Of a DNA stretch of 64,000 nucleotides, positions 56,533-64,000 are shown one piece after another. A program made the translations under genes and the position numbers. The stretch spans positions 2,232,001-2,296,000 of the forward strand of contig NZ_JBPXRR010000001.1 of NCBI RefSeq assembly GCF_051842935.1, read 5' to 3'. This DNA is from Pseudalkalibacillus sp051842935. GTDB lineage: Bacteria > Bacillota > Bacilli > Bacillales > Fictibacillaceae. Each line of letters starts with the position of its first letter. Position 1 is the first letter of the stretch. The notes beneath the pieces are model-generated. The model ran no database searches. It had not been told where the DNA came from and worked only from the letters and a program-made list of their open reading frames with translations.

Positions 56533-57600
56533 TTAGGAAGTCTTCACTTTCCGGTACACGAAGCTGTTCCAGTAGAAATAGTATGCGGGCAGTCCGCCTG
56601 CGCGCATCAACTTTTTAAATACAGACTGGACTTCAGGCTGGTTCCTTACCTTCGTGTCAGTGGAATAGATCCCTAACAATCCTCTCGTAATCAACGCGTG
56701 GAACTTCGAATGTGGTAGTTGCCGTGCCGCTTCATCCGCTTTATTGAAAAAGTGAAGCAGTCGATCCATCATTTCTTCCTTCGATTCATAATAGAAGCAG
56801 AAATTCAGATCGCCACCCGCTTTATCTTCCTCCTGATCGATGAGATAGTCCATCATGATATGAAGCCCTTGAATCCAAGGGAAATAGCCTTCTTTAATTT
56901 TGACAACTAAATCGCTCGGAATGTCTTCATTCGTCGCATAAGAAACAAGACAGAAGATCCCAATCGTCGAACCGGCACAAGCCGAGAATTCGTACCAGCT
57001 CATCGGAGGCAGCTGCCCTTCATTGTCCTGATGCCATTGCTGTAAACGTGGCACCCGCTCTTCATGGATGACGTGCTTATGTATTTGCAGATTGCTGTAA
57101 TGCTCCTCGAGTTCAATCAACGCCTCCGCAATCGCATCAAAACTCGGTAAGGCTGCTAGCACATTCTGGCACGTCTGGACGAGGTCATGTAAATAACCGC
57201 CGTCATTCTGATCTTCACGCAACGCATAGTAATTTTCAAGCTGTGCACCTGGTGTCAATGCATGCTCCATGGAACGATGCAACAAAGCAAAATCCTCTGG
57301 ATCCAGTGAGGTGCTGCGGTCACATAGGTTATCCAGATAATCGCTGATCGTCTGGTACGCAACGATGAACCGGATGACCTCTCCTTTCCAGGCACCATCT
57401 GCTGACAGCAACGAATAGATGCCCCCTCCCTCACAATGGAACGTCTTCGAACCAATACTCTCCAACGCCTGTGTCCTTAGCTCGTCATTTGGAATGTGCT
57501 CGGCCCGCTCCTTCCAGAAGTTCAACTCTTCATGGACATAGGGAAGGACTTGTCTATAAATTTTGTTCATCAACGACCATGGCTGTGACGGTACGTTCAT
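56533..57600 (-). CDS. ytpB: Tetraprenyl-beta-curcumene synthase YtpB
   Basis: 355 residues, DUF2600. All-helical with the Asp-rich motif DYLDNLCDRS (near residue 84) for prenyl-diphosphate Mg2+ binding. B. subtilis YtpB cyclises heptaprenyl diphosphate to tetraprenyl-beta-curcumene, precursor of C35 sesquarterpenes of the spore. Four bp after ytpA; the two form an operon. AAGGAGTGATGG precedes the ATG. Confidence 0.92.
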   Translation of the reverse strand: MNVPSQPWSLMNKIYRQVLPYVHEELNFWKERAEHIPNDELRTQALESIGSKTFHCEGGGIYSLLSADGAWKGEVIRFIVAYQTISDYLDNLCDRSTSLDPEDFALLHRSMEHALTPGAQLENYYALREDQNDGGYLHDLVQTCQNVLAALPSFDAIAEALIELEEHYSNLQIHKHVIHEERVPRLQQWHQDNEGQLPPMSWYEFSACAGSTIGIFCLVSYATNEDIPSDLVVKIKEGYFPWIQGLHIMMDYLIDQEEDKAGGDLNFCFYYESKEEMMDRLLHFFNKADEAARQLPHSKFHALITRGLLGIYSTDTKVRNQPEVQSVFKKLMRAGGLPAYYFYWNSFVYRKVKTS

Positions 57601-57604
57601 GCCA

Positions 57605-58414
57605 TCACTCCTTAAAGCTATTTTCTCGAACGATCAAATTCAGTTCGACGTACTGATGGATATATTGGAAAACGAGCTCCCGCTCAGGATCATTCAACAC
57701 TTCATGATAGAGGGACGGCCACTCTTTGTACGCCTTCTCCATCAAGTTCAAGCTGTCGAACCAATCACGGACACTCTGTTTATCGACAATCAAATCGTTA
57801 CCGCCTTGTACGACGAGTAACGGGATTTCAGGGAACCGATGAATCGATTGAAACGCGTCCTTCATGGCTTTCATCAACTCACGGTACCATCGGATGGATA
57901 CTTTTTTCACGAGTAAAAAATCTTCTCGGTCACGCTGCAATACTTCTTCAGAACGCGTTCCTTTCGGTGGACCGCCGCCCCGACTCGAGCGCAACCGCAA
58001 ACTCGGGTACACTTTATTGATCACTTTGGAAGCTGCATCCAGAACTTTCGGCGGTTTTTCAACGATTCCGAGTGCTGGGGATGACAGCAAAACGGCTGAG
58101 AGTGGCAGATTTTTTTCCGTAACGGTACGGATGACAGCGAGCCCTCCCATACTGTGGCCGAACAAATAAACCGGGAGCTCAAAGCGAGTCGCTTCTTCTA
58201 CCCAGGAAGAAATCGCCTCGATATATTCTTCAAACGATTCGATATGACCACGATTCCGGCGTGTCAGTCCTTGTCCAGGTAGATCCCCCATGACTACATG
58301 GTAACCTTTCGAGACCCATTGTGAACAGAGCCATTCATACCGACCGTGGTGCTCACCTGCGCCATGAACCATGACGACAACCGCTTTTGCATTTTCTGCT
58401 TCCCAAATCCACAT
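57605..58414 (-). CDS. ytpA: Alpha/beta hydrolase YtpA (lysophospholipase)
   Basis: 269 residues. Nucleophile elbow LFGHSMGGLA, oxyanion region VVMVHGAGEHHGRY, and a late histidine in PSLYHEVLNDPE complete a serine hydrolase triad (Asp in VVQGGNDLIVD). YtpA is a monoglyceride/lysophospholipid hydrolase that yields the antibiotic bacilysocin in B. subtilis. AAAAGGGG lies upstream; ytpB follows. Confidence 0.92.
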   Translation of the reverse strand: MWIWEAENAKAVVVMVHGAGEHHGRYEWLCSQWVSKGYHVVMGDLPGQGLTRRNRGHIESFEEYIEAISSWVEEATRFELPVYLFGHSMGGLAVIRTVTEKNLPLSAVLLSSPALGIVEKPPKVLDAASKVINKVYPSLRLRSSRGGGPPKGTRSEEVLQRDREDFLLVKKVSIRWYRELMKAMKDAFQSIHRFPEIPLLVVQGGNDLIVDKQSVRDWFDSLNLMEKAYKEWPSLYHEVLNDPERELVFQYIHQYVELNLIVRENSFKE

Positions 58415-58508
58415 GATGGATCCCCCTTTTCTTCTAGTCTATAATTTGCTAAACTGCTTATGATTTCATACAACATATGTATTCCTATAGGAAAGAGGAT
58501 GATACTTT

Positions 58509-59021
58509 ATGATTTATCCTTATCAAGGTTCACAACCGAACATCGATTCTACCGTATTCATTGCAGATGGCGTCATGATTTCAGGGGACGTCACGATTGA
58601 AGAGAAGTCCTCCGTCTGGTTCAATACCGTCATCCGTGGGGATGTCGCACCTACCCATATTGGCAAACGCGTCAACATCCAGGACCTGTCCATGCTTCAT
58701 CAAAGTCCGAATACACCATTGATCATCGAAGACGACGTTACGGTCGGGCACCAGGTCACCCTACATAGCTGCACCCTTCGCAAGAAAGCTCTGATCGGGA
58801 TGGGCTCATTGATTCTTGACGGTGCCGAGATTGGTGAAGGTGCCTTCATTGGTGCGGGAAGCCTTGTTCCTCCAGGTAAAAAAATCCCGCCGAACACGCT
58901 CGCATTCGGACGTCCAGCTAAAGTCGTACGGGAACTGAACGAGCATGACCTTCAAGAAATGGAACGCATTCGTACAGAATATGTGGAACGCGGTCAGTAT
59001 TACAAGTCCCTTAAGCGTTGA
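58509..59021 (+). CDS. ytoA: Gamma-carbonic-anhydrase-like hexapeptide protein YtoA
   Basis: 170 residues of left-handed beta-helix hexapeptide repeats. Metal-site histidines in NIQDLSMLHQ, TVGHQVTLHSC fit the gamma-CA/PaaY family. Trimeric metal enzyme or acyl-transferase relative; activity is unproven for YtoA. Its last codons overlap the convergent VOC gene by 11 bp. Confidence 0.9.
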   Translation: MIYPYQGSQPNIDSTVFIADGVMISGDVTIEEKSSVWFNTVIRGDVAPTHIGKRVNIQDLSMLHQSPNTPLIIEDDVTVGHQVTLHSCTLRKKALIGMGSLILDGAEIGEGAFIGAGSLVPPGKKIPPNTLAFGRPAKVVRELNEHDLQEMERIRTEYVERGQYYKSLKR

Positions 59022-59379
59022 ACTCGATGATGTTTCCATCGGGATCCTGAACGAATACTTGATGCCAGCCGGTCTTACTGGCTGGTTTATCCAAGTACGT
59101 GCAGCCCGCTTTCTCCAGCATGCTGATCAGCTCATCGATCGATTCCACCCTTACAGCAAAATGAGCGCTTCTGCTGTTCAATGTCGGTTGGTCCTCAGGA
59201 GAGAAGGATGGATTGACGATCAGATGAAGCTGCGTATTCCCTAAAGTATACCAAATCCCTTCAAAATCAAAGTCCGGCCGATCAGGGCAAACCTCGAATT
59301 TCAATACTTTTTCATAAAAAGCCCTTGCCCGCTTCAGTTTCTTCACTTCTAACGAAACGTGATGGATCTGCTTATACAT
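59011..59379 (-). CDS. VOC family (glyoxalase-like) protein
   Basis: 122 residues, one glyoxalase/bleomycin-resistance domain. IHHVSLEVKKLKRARAFYEK, HFAVRVESIDELI and FVQDPDGNIIEFNA provide the paired beta-alpha-beta-beta-beta modules with metal ligands H, H, E. Substrate unknown. AAGGAGG before the ATG. Confidence 0.9.
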   Translation of the reverse strand: MYKQIHHVSLEVKKLKRARAFYEKVLKFEVCPDRPDFDFEGIWYTLGNTQLHLIVNPSFSPEDQPTLNSRSAHFAVRVESIDELISMLEKAGCTYLDKPASKTGWHQVFVQDPDGNIIEFNA

Positions 59380-59583
59380 CTTTCATCCCTCCTTCTCTAC
59401 TACTCTTTTATACCCACTTTCACCATTTTATCATCCTGCTTCTCATTATGGTAATGATGGCCCCTACTCCTTTCTCTTGCTTCTTGTAAATGAAACTCCA
59501 CAAAGATTTTACATTCGTTTGACAATTCCCTAATATTGGGACGTTATTCTTTTGGTAAATCATCTAACAAAGGGGGAGCTGCG

Positions 59584-60114
59584 TTGTCTAGGGTAATTGG
59601 GTGGCTTCATGAAAGGGAATGTACGGTCTTTCAGTGGGTGAACAATAAATGCCAGCACTCATTTCACAGCAAGTATTTCGTAACCGTCACGCATTTAGGG
59701 GGTGCCACGGGGGCAATCACCAGCTGTCTATTCTTGATTTTATTAGCGACTGGAAGCCTTCAGATGGCTGCAATCCAAAGCCTGCTCGCTCTTGCAATCA
59801 GCCACATGCCTGTGCAGATCAGCAAGAAATTGTATCCACGAAAACGACCGTATCAAGTCCTTCCTGACACAGTGACCATCTCGAAATTGTTGAAGGATCA
59901 TTCTTTCCCTTCCGGCCACACGACCGCCATCTTCTCAGTCATTACACCTTTGATCATATGGACGCCGATGGTGGCACTCTTATTGGTACCTTTAGGTATC
60001 TCCGTTGCCATTTCAAGAATGTACCTCGGGCTACATTATCCTTCAGACGTATTAGCCGGGATGCTTCTAGGGGTTGGAAGCGGCATCCTGATGAGTTCCG
60101 TATTGGTGTTGTAA
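59584..60114 (+). CDS. PAP2 family phosphatase
   Basis: 176 residues from a TTG at 59584 (AAGGGGGAG 5 bases upstream). PAP2 motifs: KKLYPRKRP, HSFPSGHTTAIF, SRMYLGLHYPSDVLAG. Four to five membrane helices. It lies 24 bp before a glycosyltransferase, so the pair may make a glycolipid: the phosphatase supplying diacylglycerol or undecaprenyl phosphate, the transferase adding a sugar. Confidence 0.9.
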   Translation: MSRVIGWLHERECTVFQWVNNKCQHSFHSKYFVTVTHLGGATGAITSCLFLILLATGSLQMAAIQSLLALAISHMPVQISKKLYPRKRPYQVLPDTVTISKLLKDHSFPSGHTTAIFSVITPLIIWTPMVALLLVPLGISVAISRMYLGLHYPSDVLAGMLLGVGSGILMSSVLVL

Positions 60115-60138
60115 TTCAGGTTTAGGGGGTTGTAAAAA

Positions 60139-61296
60139 ATGAAAATTGCACTTTTCTCTGATACTTACTATCCACAGGTCAATGGGGTTGCGAACACGCT
60201 GTACCGTCTCGTCCGCTACTGGGAGCAGAATGGAATCGAATGTAAAGTCATCGCACCGAAAACAAGTTCTAACAATGTCTATGCGACCCATTCGCATTCG
60301 CTCCCGAGCATGCGTTTTCTCCTCTATAAAGAATGCCGTGTCGCTCTTCCTTTCAATCGTTTCGTTACTCAGGAACTATTAGCCTATGAACCAGACTTAA
60401 TCCATGTCGCTACCCCTTTTTCTTCCGGTTTGTTCGGCATGAATCATGCCCGGAAGTATGGCATACCGATGGTCGCTTCCTATCATACGAACTTTGACCA
60501 CTATCTCTACTACTACAATCTTCAATGGGCGACGAGTTTCTTATGGAAATACATGCATTGGTTCCATTCGTTTTTTGACCGTACGTACGTCCCGTCTCAA
60601 GACACGCTCGACCATCTATCATCCAAAGGTTTTGACCGTCTTTCCATCTGGGGTCGTGGCGTGGATACAGTCCTCTACCATCCTGAACAACATTCTGCCG
60701 ATTTTAAAAGAAAACACAACATCCCACAGGATCGTATCCTATTAAGCTATGTAGGAAGACTTGCTCCTGAAAAAGATGTGGAAACCCTGTTGAACATCAT
60801 TAAAGGATTCTCAACAGAATGGCATGATAAAGTTTGCTGGATGATTGTCGGTGAAGGTCCAAGTGAAGAAGAGTTGAAGCAGTCGTTACACTCGTACCCT
60901 AACGTGCGTTTTACAGGGTATTTAAGAGGGGAAGAACTGTCCCAAGCTTATAGCTCATCAGACTTGTTCATCTTCCCATCGCCAACTGAAACCTTCGGCA
61001 ATGTCATGCTGGAATCCATGGCTTCCGGCACACCGACGGTTGGAGCGAACTCAGGGGGTGTAAGGACCATTATCAAGGATGGCACGAACGGGTACTTGGT
61101 GACTCCAGGCGATGCAAAATCCTTTATCGACCGCATCCTCTTCCTTCTCATGCATCCAAACCTATTGAACCAGTTCTCGCATAAAGCAAGGGAATATGCA
61201 CTGACCCAGTCGTGGAATACGATTTTCGGCAACCTGACGAATGACTACATGGAGATTGCAGCACAAGGAAAACAGAAAATCCATTCAGCTTCATAG
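60139..61296 (+). CDS. GT4 glycosyltransferase
   Basis: 385 residues, GT-B fold. N-domain MKIALFSDTYYPQVNGVANT; C-domain nucleotide-sugar site SPTETFGNVMLESMASGTP with the E-x7-E pattern. Resembles GDP-mannose-dependent alpha-mannosyltransferases (MgtA) and related glycolipid enzymes. Acceptor and donor are inferred only. AGGGGG upstream of the ATG; a PAP2 gene precedes it. Confidence 0.9.
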   Translation: MKIALFSDTYYPQVNGVANTLYRLVRYWEQNGIECKVIAPKTSSNNVYATHSHSLPSMRFLLYKECRVALPFNRFVTQELLAYEPDLIHVATPFSSGLFGMNHARKYGIPMVASYHTNFDHYLYYYNLQWATSFLWKYMHWFHSFFDRTYVPSQDTLDHLSSKGFDRLSIWGRGVDTVLYHPEQHSADFKRKHNIPQDRILLSYVGRLAPEKDVETLLNIIKGFSTEWHDKVCWMIVGEGPSEEELKQSLHSYPNVRFTGYLRGEELSQAYSSSDLFIFPSPTETFGNVMLESMASGTPTVGANSGGVRTIIKDGTNGYLVTPGDAKSFIDRILFLLMHPNLLNQFSHKAREYALTQSWNTIFGNLTNDYMEIAAQGKQKIHSAS

Positions 61297-61330
61297 TTTA
61301 AATAGAGAATACTATTTTTCAAACAAAAGG

Positions 61331-61354
61331 GAGACTTCTAACCATAGAAGTCTC
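61331..61354 (-). terminator. Terminator of the hydroxylase operon
   Basis: GAGACTTCTA/TAGAAGTCTC, perfect 10-bp stem, then CCCTTTTGTTTG on the minus strand. Confidence 0.85.
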
Positions 61355-61361
61355 TTCGCGT

Positions 61362-61982
61362 TTACATATCGATTGTCCGACTTTCTAGATCTTTGGCCGT
61401 TTTGCTTGTTTCAACCGTTTTTTCTTCCTTCATCGTACCGAACAGGTAATCACCTATCGGATTTGAAACACCATACCAATAGTTCTCGTTCTTATAGTGA
61501 TGAAGGATATGGATTTTCTTCATCCACCTTCCAAGTTTCGTTTTCGGTTTAATTGGCCTGTGTGCCACGTAATGTTTCCACTCATATAAGAGCAACATCA
61601 CCTGCAGACCGAGAGCAAACGCTAAAGTGATCCATATATTGCTCGTGATTAAATAACAAACGGCAGACCAAATGAGCATATTGGGCAGGCTGTACCAAAT
61701 CGGCAAGAACAAGAGATGCAGGTTGTCTGGAGATGAATGGTGATCATAATGGAGTCGTTTCAATAGTTTAAGGAGGTAAGGATTCTTCGGTGTTTTCAGG
61801 TGGAAAAGGAATCGGTGCGTCAAGTATTCACTACCAACAAAGGCGACTAATCCGATAACAAACGAAATGAAGAGTTCTGTTCCAGGCTGTGTGAAAAATA
61901 AAGCGGTAGAGCTGACGAGAATAAGGCCCAGTAATATAATCACATCAGGGAAAAAGAAGAAATCTCGATAAACCTTGTTCAT
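61362..61982 (-). CDS. Fatty acid hydroxylase / sterol desaturase family protein
   Basis: 206 residues, four or so membrane helices. The di-iron histidine boxes are visible: HRFLFH, LHYDHHSS, KHYVAH and HILHHYKNE. The family hydroxylates fatty acids, sterols or carotenoids. Substrate unknown. It follows a GntR/FadR-type regulator by 9 bp, so it is very likely its regulated partner. AGGAGG lies before the ATG. Confidence 0.9.
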   Translation of the reverse strand: MNKVYRDFFFFPDVIILLGLILVSSTALFFTQPGTELFISFVIGLVAFVGSEYLTHRFLFHLKTPKNPYLLKLLKRLHYDHHSSPDNLHLLFLPIWYSLPNMLIWSAVCYLITSNIWITLAFALGLQVMLLLYEWKHYVAHRPIKPKTKLGRWMKKIHILHHYKNENYWYGVSNPIGDYLFGTMKEEKTVETSKTAKDLESRTIDM

Positions 61983-61991
61983 GAGAACCTC

Positions 61992-62675
61992 CTATTCATT
62001 ATTTACTAAATTATGAAGCTTCCACATTTCGATACTTCGATCCATCATATCTTCTGCTAAATGCTTTGCTCTTTTGGCATCCCGCTCAACAGCTGCTTCA
62101 AATAATTGTTTGTAGTATTCCATTGATGCACTTCGATAGCGTGAATCTTCAAAATAGACGATCGCCATCTCAATGTACAATTTTTGAAAGCTGTTTAATA
62201 AGAGGAGATAAATCGGATTGCTCGAACCTTCAGCTAAACGTCTCTGCAACCACCAATCAAATTCGGCATAGGCCTCCGGGGCCTCCTCTAAGCTACTGAT
62301 TTCAGTAAGCAGGGAAACGACATTCATAGGGTTTTCTTTAACAGCATCATAAACATAGGCAGGAAGGATTGCTCTTCTTAGTTCAAGAAGGTGAACGATA
62401 AATGTATTCGGAATTACTTCTTTATGTCTTATGTAATGTACAAGCGTCATCAAATTGCCTTGTTTCCAAAAGTCATTGACAACAGCACGTTGACCTTGTC
62501 GTATCGTGAGCCACCCATCTCTTTCAAGCCTCTGAAGAACCTCACGTATAACGGGTCTCCCCACCTCAAATGTAGCCGCTAACTCCCTTTCAGATGGAAC
62601 CTTGGTACCGATTGGAATCGATCCTTCGATCACCCTTTCAATAATTTGTTGTTCCACTCGATCAGTTGACCTCAT
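61992..62675 (-). CDS. GntR/FadR family transcriptional regulator
   Basis: 227 residues from ATG 62675 (GGAGGGTGA 6 bases upstream; two upstream in-frame ATGs lie in or before the ribosome site). N-terminal winged helix IPIGTKVPSERELAATFEVG and RPVIREVLQRLERDGWL; the rest is an all-helical FadR/FCD-like ligand domain. Autoregulation is indicated by two TGGTAWTACCA palindromes that overlap the promoter and leader. It leads the two-gene unit with the hydroxylase. Confidence 0.9.
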   Translation of the reverse strand: MRSTDRVEQQIIERVIEGSIPIGTKVPSERELAATFEVGRPVIREVLQRLERDGWLTIRQGQRAVVNDFWKQGNLMTLVHYIRHKEVIPNTFIVHLLELRRAILPAYVYDAVKENPMNVVSLLTEISSLEEAPEAYAEFDWWLQRRLAEGSSNPIYLLLLNSFQKLYIEMAIVYFEDSRYRSASMEYYKQLFEAAVERDAKRAKHLAEDMMDRSIEMWKLHNLVNNE

Positions 62676-62689
62676 GTTTTCACCCTCCA

Positions 62690-62723
62690 TTGGTAATACC
62701 AATATTCATTCTGGTATTACCAG
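62690..62723. promoter_or_regulatory. Twin palindromic operators of the GntR regulator
   Basis: TTGGTAATACCAA (62690-62702) and CTGGTATTACCAG (62711-62723) have centres 21 bp (two helical turns) apart. Both fit the FadR-type consensus TGGTNNNACCA. The proximal one sits just upstream of the GGAGGGTGA ribosome site. Confidence 0.8.
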
Positions 62724-62801
62724 TTTATTCGACTACTACCTATTAATGCAACAATTTTCTGATAATGTATACGGTAATGTATTCTATTTTAGAATGAAAA
62801 A

Positions 62802-62831
62802 AATGGCTGCCACGTGTTCGTGACAGCCATT
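62802..62831 (-). terminator. metK terminator
   Basis: AATGGCTG(c)CACG and CGTG(a)CAGCCATT form a 12-bp stem with one mismatch, and T7 follows on the minus strand, 10 bases past the metK stop. Confidence 0.9.
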
Positions 62832-62840
62832 CCTTTATTT

Positions 62841-64000
62841 TTATGCATTGTTTTTCAAAATTTCAGCTTTATCTGTTTGCTCCCATGGCAATTCGATGTC
62901 TGTACGTCCGAAGTGCCCGTAAGCAGCGGTCTGCTTGTAAATCGGACGACGAAGGTCGAGCATCTTGATGATGCCAGCAGGACGAAGGTCGAAGTTTTCA
63001 CGGACTAGCTCAACCAGCTTCTCTTCTGAAACTTTTCCAGTTTCGAATGTATCGATTGAAATGGATACAGGTTGTGCAACTCCGATGGCATACGCCAATT
63101 GAACTTCACACTTATCTGCAAGATCTGCAGCGACGATGTTTTTCGCAACATAACGAGCCGCATAAGCTGCAGAACGGTCCACTTTCGTCGGATCCTTACC
63201 AGAGAATGCGCCACCGCCGTGACGTGCATATCCACCGTAGGTATCAACGATGATCTTACGTCCAGTCAGTCCTGCATCCCCTTGTGGCCCACCGATTACG
63301 AAGCGGCCAGTCGGGTTGATGAAATATTTTGTATTCTCATCAATCAACTCGCTCGGTACGACCGGATTGATGACATGCTCTTTCAAGTCGCGCTTGATTT
63401 GCTCAAGTGTAACTTCTGGGTGGTGTTGAGTCGAGATAACAACCGTATCAACGCGCACAGGTTGACCGTCTTCATCATATTCTACAGTTACCTGTGTCTT
63501 ACCGTCCGGACGAAGGTAAGGAACAACCTCATTCTTACGGACTTCTGTCAGGCGACGGCTCAATTTATGTGACAAAGAGATCGGCAAAGGCATCAATTCT
63601 GGTGTTTCTTTCGTTGCGTAACCGAACATCAATCCTTGGTCACCTGCACCGATTGCCTCAATCTCTTCATCTGACATTGTACCTTCTCTTGCTTCAAGAG
63701 CCTGGTTGACACCAGCAGCGATGTCCGCAGACTGTTCATCAATGGAAGTCAAGACTGCACAAGTCTCATAGTCAAATCCGTATTTTGCACGTGTATAGCC
63801 AATGCCTTTTACCGTTTCACGTACGATTTTCGGAATATCTACATAAGTAGAAGTCGTGATTTCACCTGCTACAAGTACGAGTCCTGTGTTGACAGATGTT
63901 TCACACGCAACCCGGGCATTCGGGTCACTGGATAGAATTTCGTCTAGAATTGCGTCTGAGATCTGGTCACAGATTTTATCCGGATGACCTTCTGTAACGG
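62841..64000 (-). CDS. metK: S-adenosylmethionine synthase, N-terminus beyond the right edge
   Basis: 386 codons are present including the stop; the frame runs on to the edge beginning VTEGHPDKICDQISD, so about a dozen N-terminal residues are missing. Methionine- and ATP-site motifs GAGDQGLMFGYA, GGPQGDAGLTGRK (phosphate loop), GGGAFSGKDPTKVDRSAAY are complete. It joins methionine and ATP into SAM. In B. subtilis metK is under an S-box riboswitch; the region where one would be is outside the window. Confidence 0.96.
   Translation of the reverse strand, partial: VTEGHPDKICDQISDAILDEILSSDPNARVACETSVNTGLVLVAGEITTSTYVDIPKIVRETVKGIGYTRAKYGFDYETCAVLTSIDEQSADIAAGVNQALEAREGTMSDEEIEAIGAGDQGLMFGYATKETPELMPLPISLSHKLSRRLTEVRKNEVVPYLRPDGKTQVTVEYDEDGQPVRVDTVVISTQHHPEVTLEQIKRDLKEHVINPVVPSELIDENTKYFINPTGRFVIGGPQGDAGLTGRKIIVDTYGGYARHGGGAFSGKDPTKVDRSAAYAARYVAKNIVAADLADKCEVQLAYAIGVAQPVSISIDTFETGKVSEEKLVELVRENFDLRPAGIIKMLDLRRPIYKQTAAYGHFGRTDIELPWEQTDKAEILKNNA

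Noticed and set aside
1..64000. tRNA or rRNA genes, insertion sequences, prophage
   Set aside because: I looked for tRNA-like TTCGA arms, transposase signatures and phage genes, and saw none I could support by eye.

Overview
The window is 64 kb of chromosome from an endospore-forming Bacillaceae member (Firmicutes, about 45% GC by eye). From ccpA to metK the genes follow closely the order known in Bacillus subtilis: ccpA-aroA-ytxJHG-murC-sftA-ytpR-ytpQ-ytpP-ytoP-ytzB-ytnP-trmB-ytzH-ytmP-ytlR-ytlQ-ytlP-ytkP-pepV-ytzE-ytzG-ytgP-ytfP-cse60-ytwF-leuS-yttB-ytqA-ytqB-ytpB-ytpA-ytoA-metK. Cse60 and bacilliredoxin-type YtxJ support a spore-forming, bacillithiol-using Bacillus relative. The exact genus cannot be fixed from this sequence; a marine or halotolerant lineage such as Halobacillus or Pontibacillus is a guess.

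Layout. 1-1000: an AT-rich accessory gene with a HEPN-type RNase motif, cut by the left edge. 1-14 kb: carbon control, shikimate entry, ytxGHJ stress genes, AmpS, MurC, a nicotinate phosphoribosyltransferase, SftA and the ytpRQP cluster with queF. 14-20 kb: an orphan PTS IIC-like membrane protein, a chemoreceptor and a Gly/Ser/Thr-rich protein (each behind a sigma-D-like promoter), MltG and YtoQ. 20-25 kb: DUF84 phosphatase, YtoP, and a queDEC operon behind a preQ1-I riboswitch, then YtzB. 25-34 kb: YtnP, TrmB, microproteins, YtzH, YtmP, YtlR, YtlQ, an LrgAB-like pair, ThpR, YtkP. 34-44 kb: MFS transporter, NERD/zinc-ribbon protein, PepV, K+ channel, YtzE, PRC-barrel protein, YtzG, a DUF6884-like protein, YtgP. 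44-52 kb: YtfP, GNAT, NUDIX, Cse60, two rhodanese-fold proteins, LeuS with its T-box leader, HD hydrolase, PAP2. 52-64 kb: YttB, YtqA-YtqB, a lipoprotein metallopeptidase candidate, YtpB-YtpA (terpene and lysophospholipid products), YtoA, PAP2 plus glycosyltransferase, a GntR/FadR repressor with twin palindromic operators and its fatty-acid-hydroxylase partner, and the body of metK.

The proteins are mostly ordinary; the unusual content is between genes. Five arrays or remnants of short intergenic repeats occur: three have an exact 21-bp period (6.3 kb, 47.8 kb, 50.6 kb) in two sequence families, and two belong to a 52-bp (30+22) family (28.1 kb, 36.8 kb). There are also a structured repeat at 3.75-3.9 kb, a duplicated GAGGACCGGAG element in the leuS leader, GTGCCAGG hairpins, and a 117-nt nested inverted repeat between the preQ1 switch and queD. 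Candidates for new biology are the 21-bp array class, the sigma-D-linked low-complexity protein, the 28-residue CydS-like membrane peptide and the HEPN-motif gene at the left edge. Calls rest on reading the sequence and on family knowledge; no database search was run.
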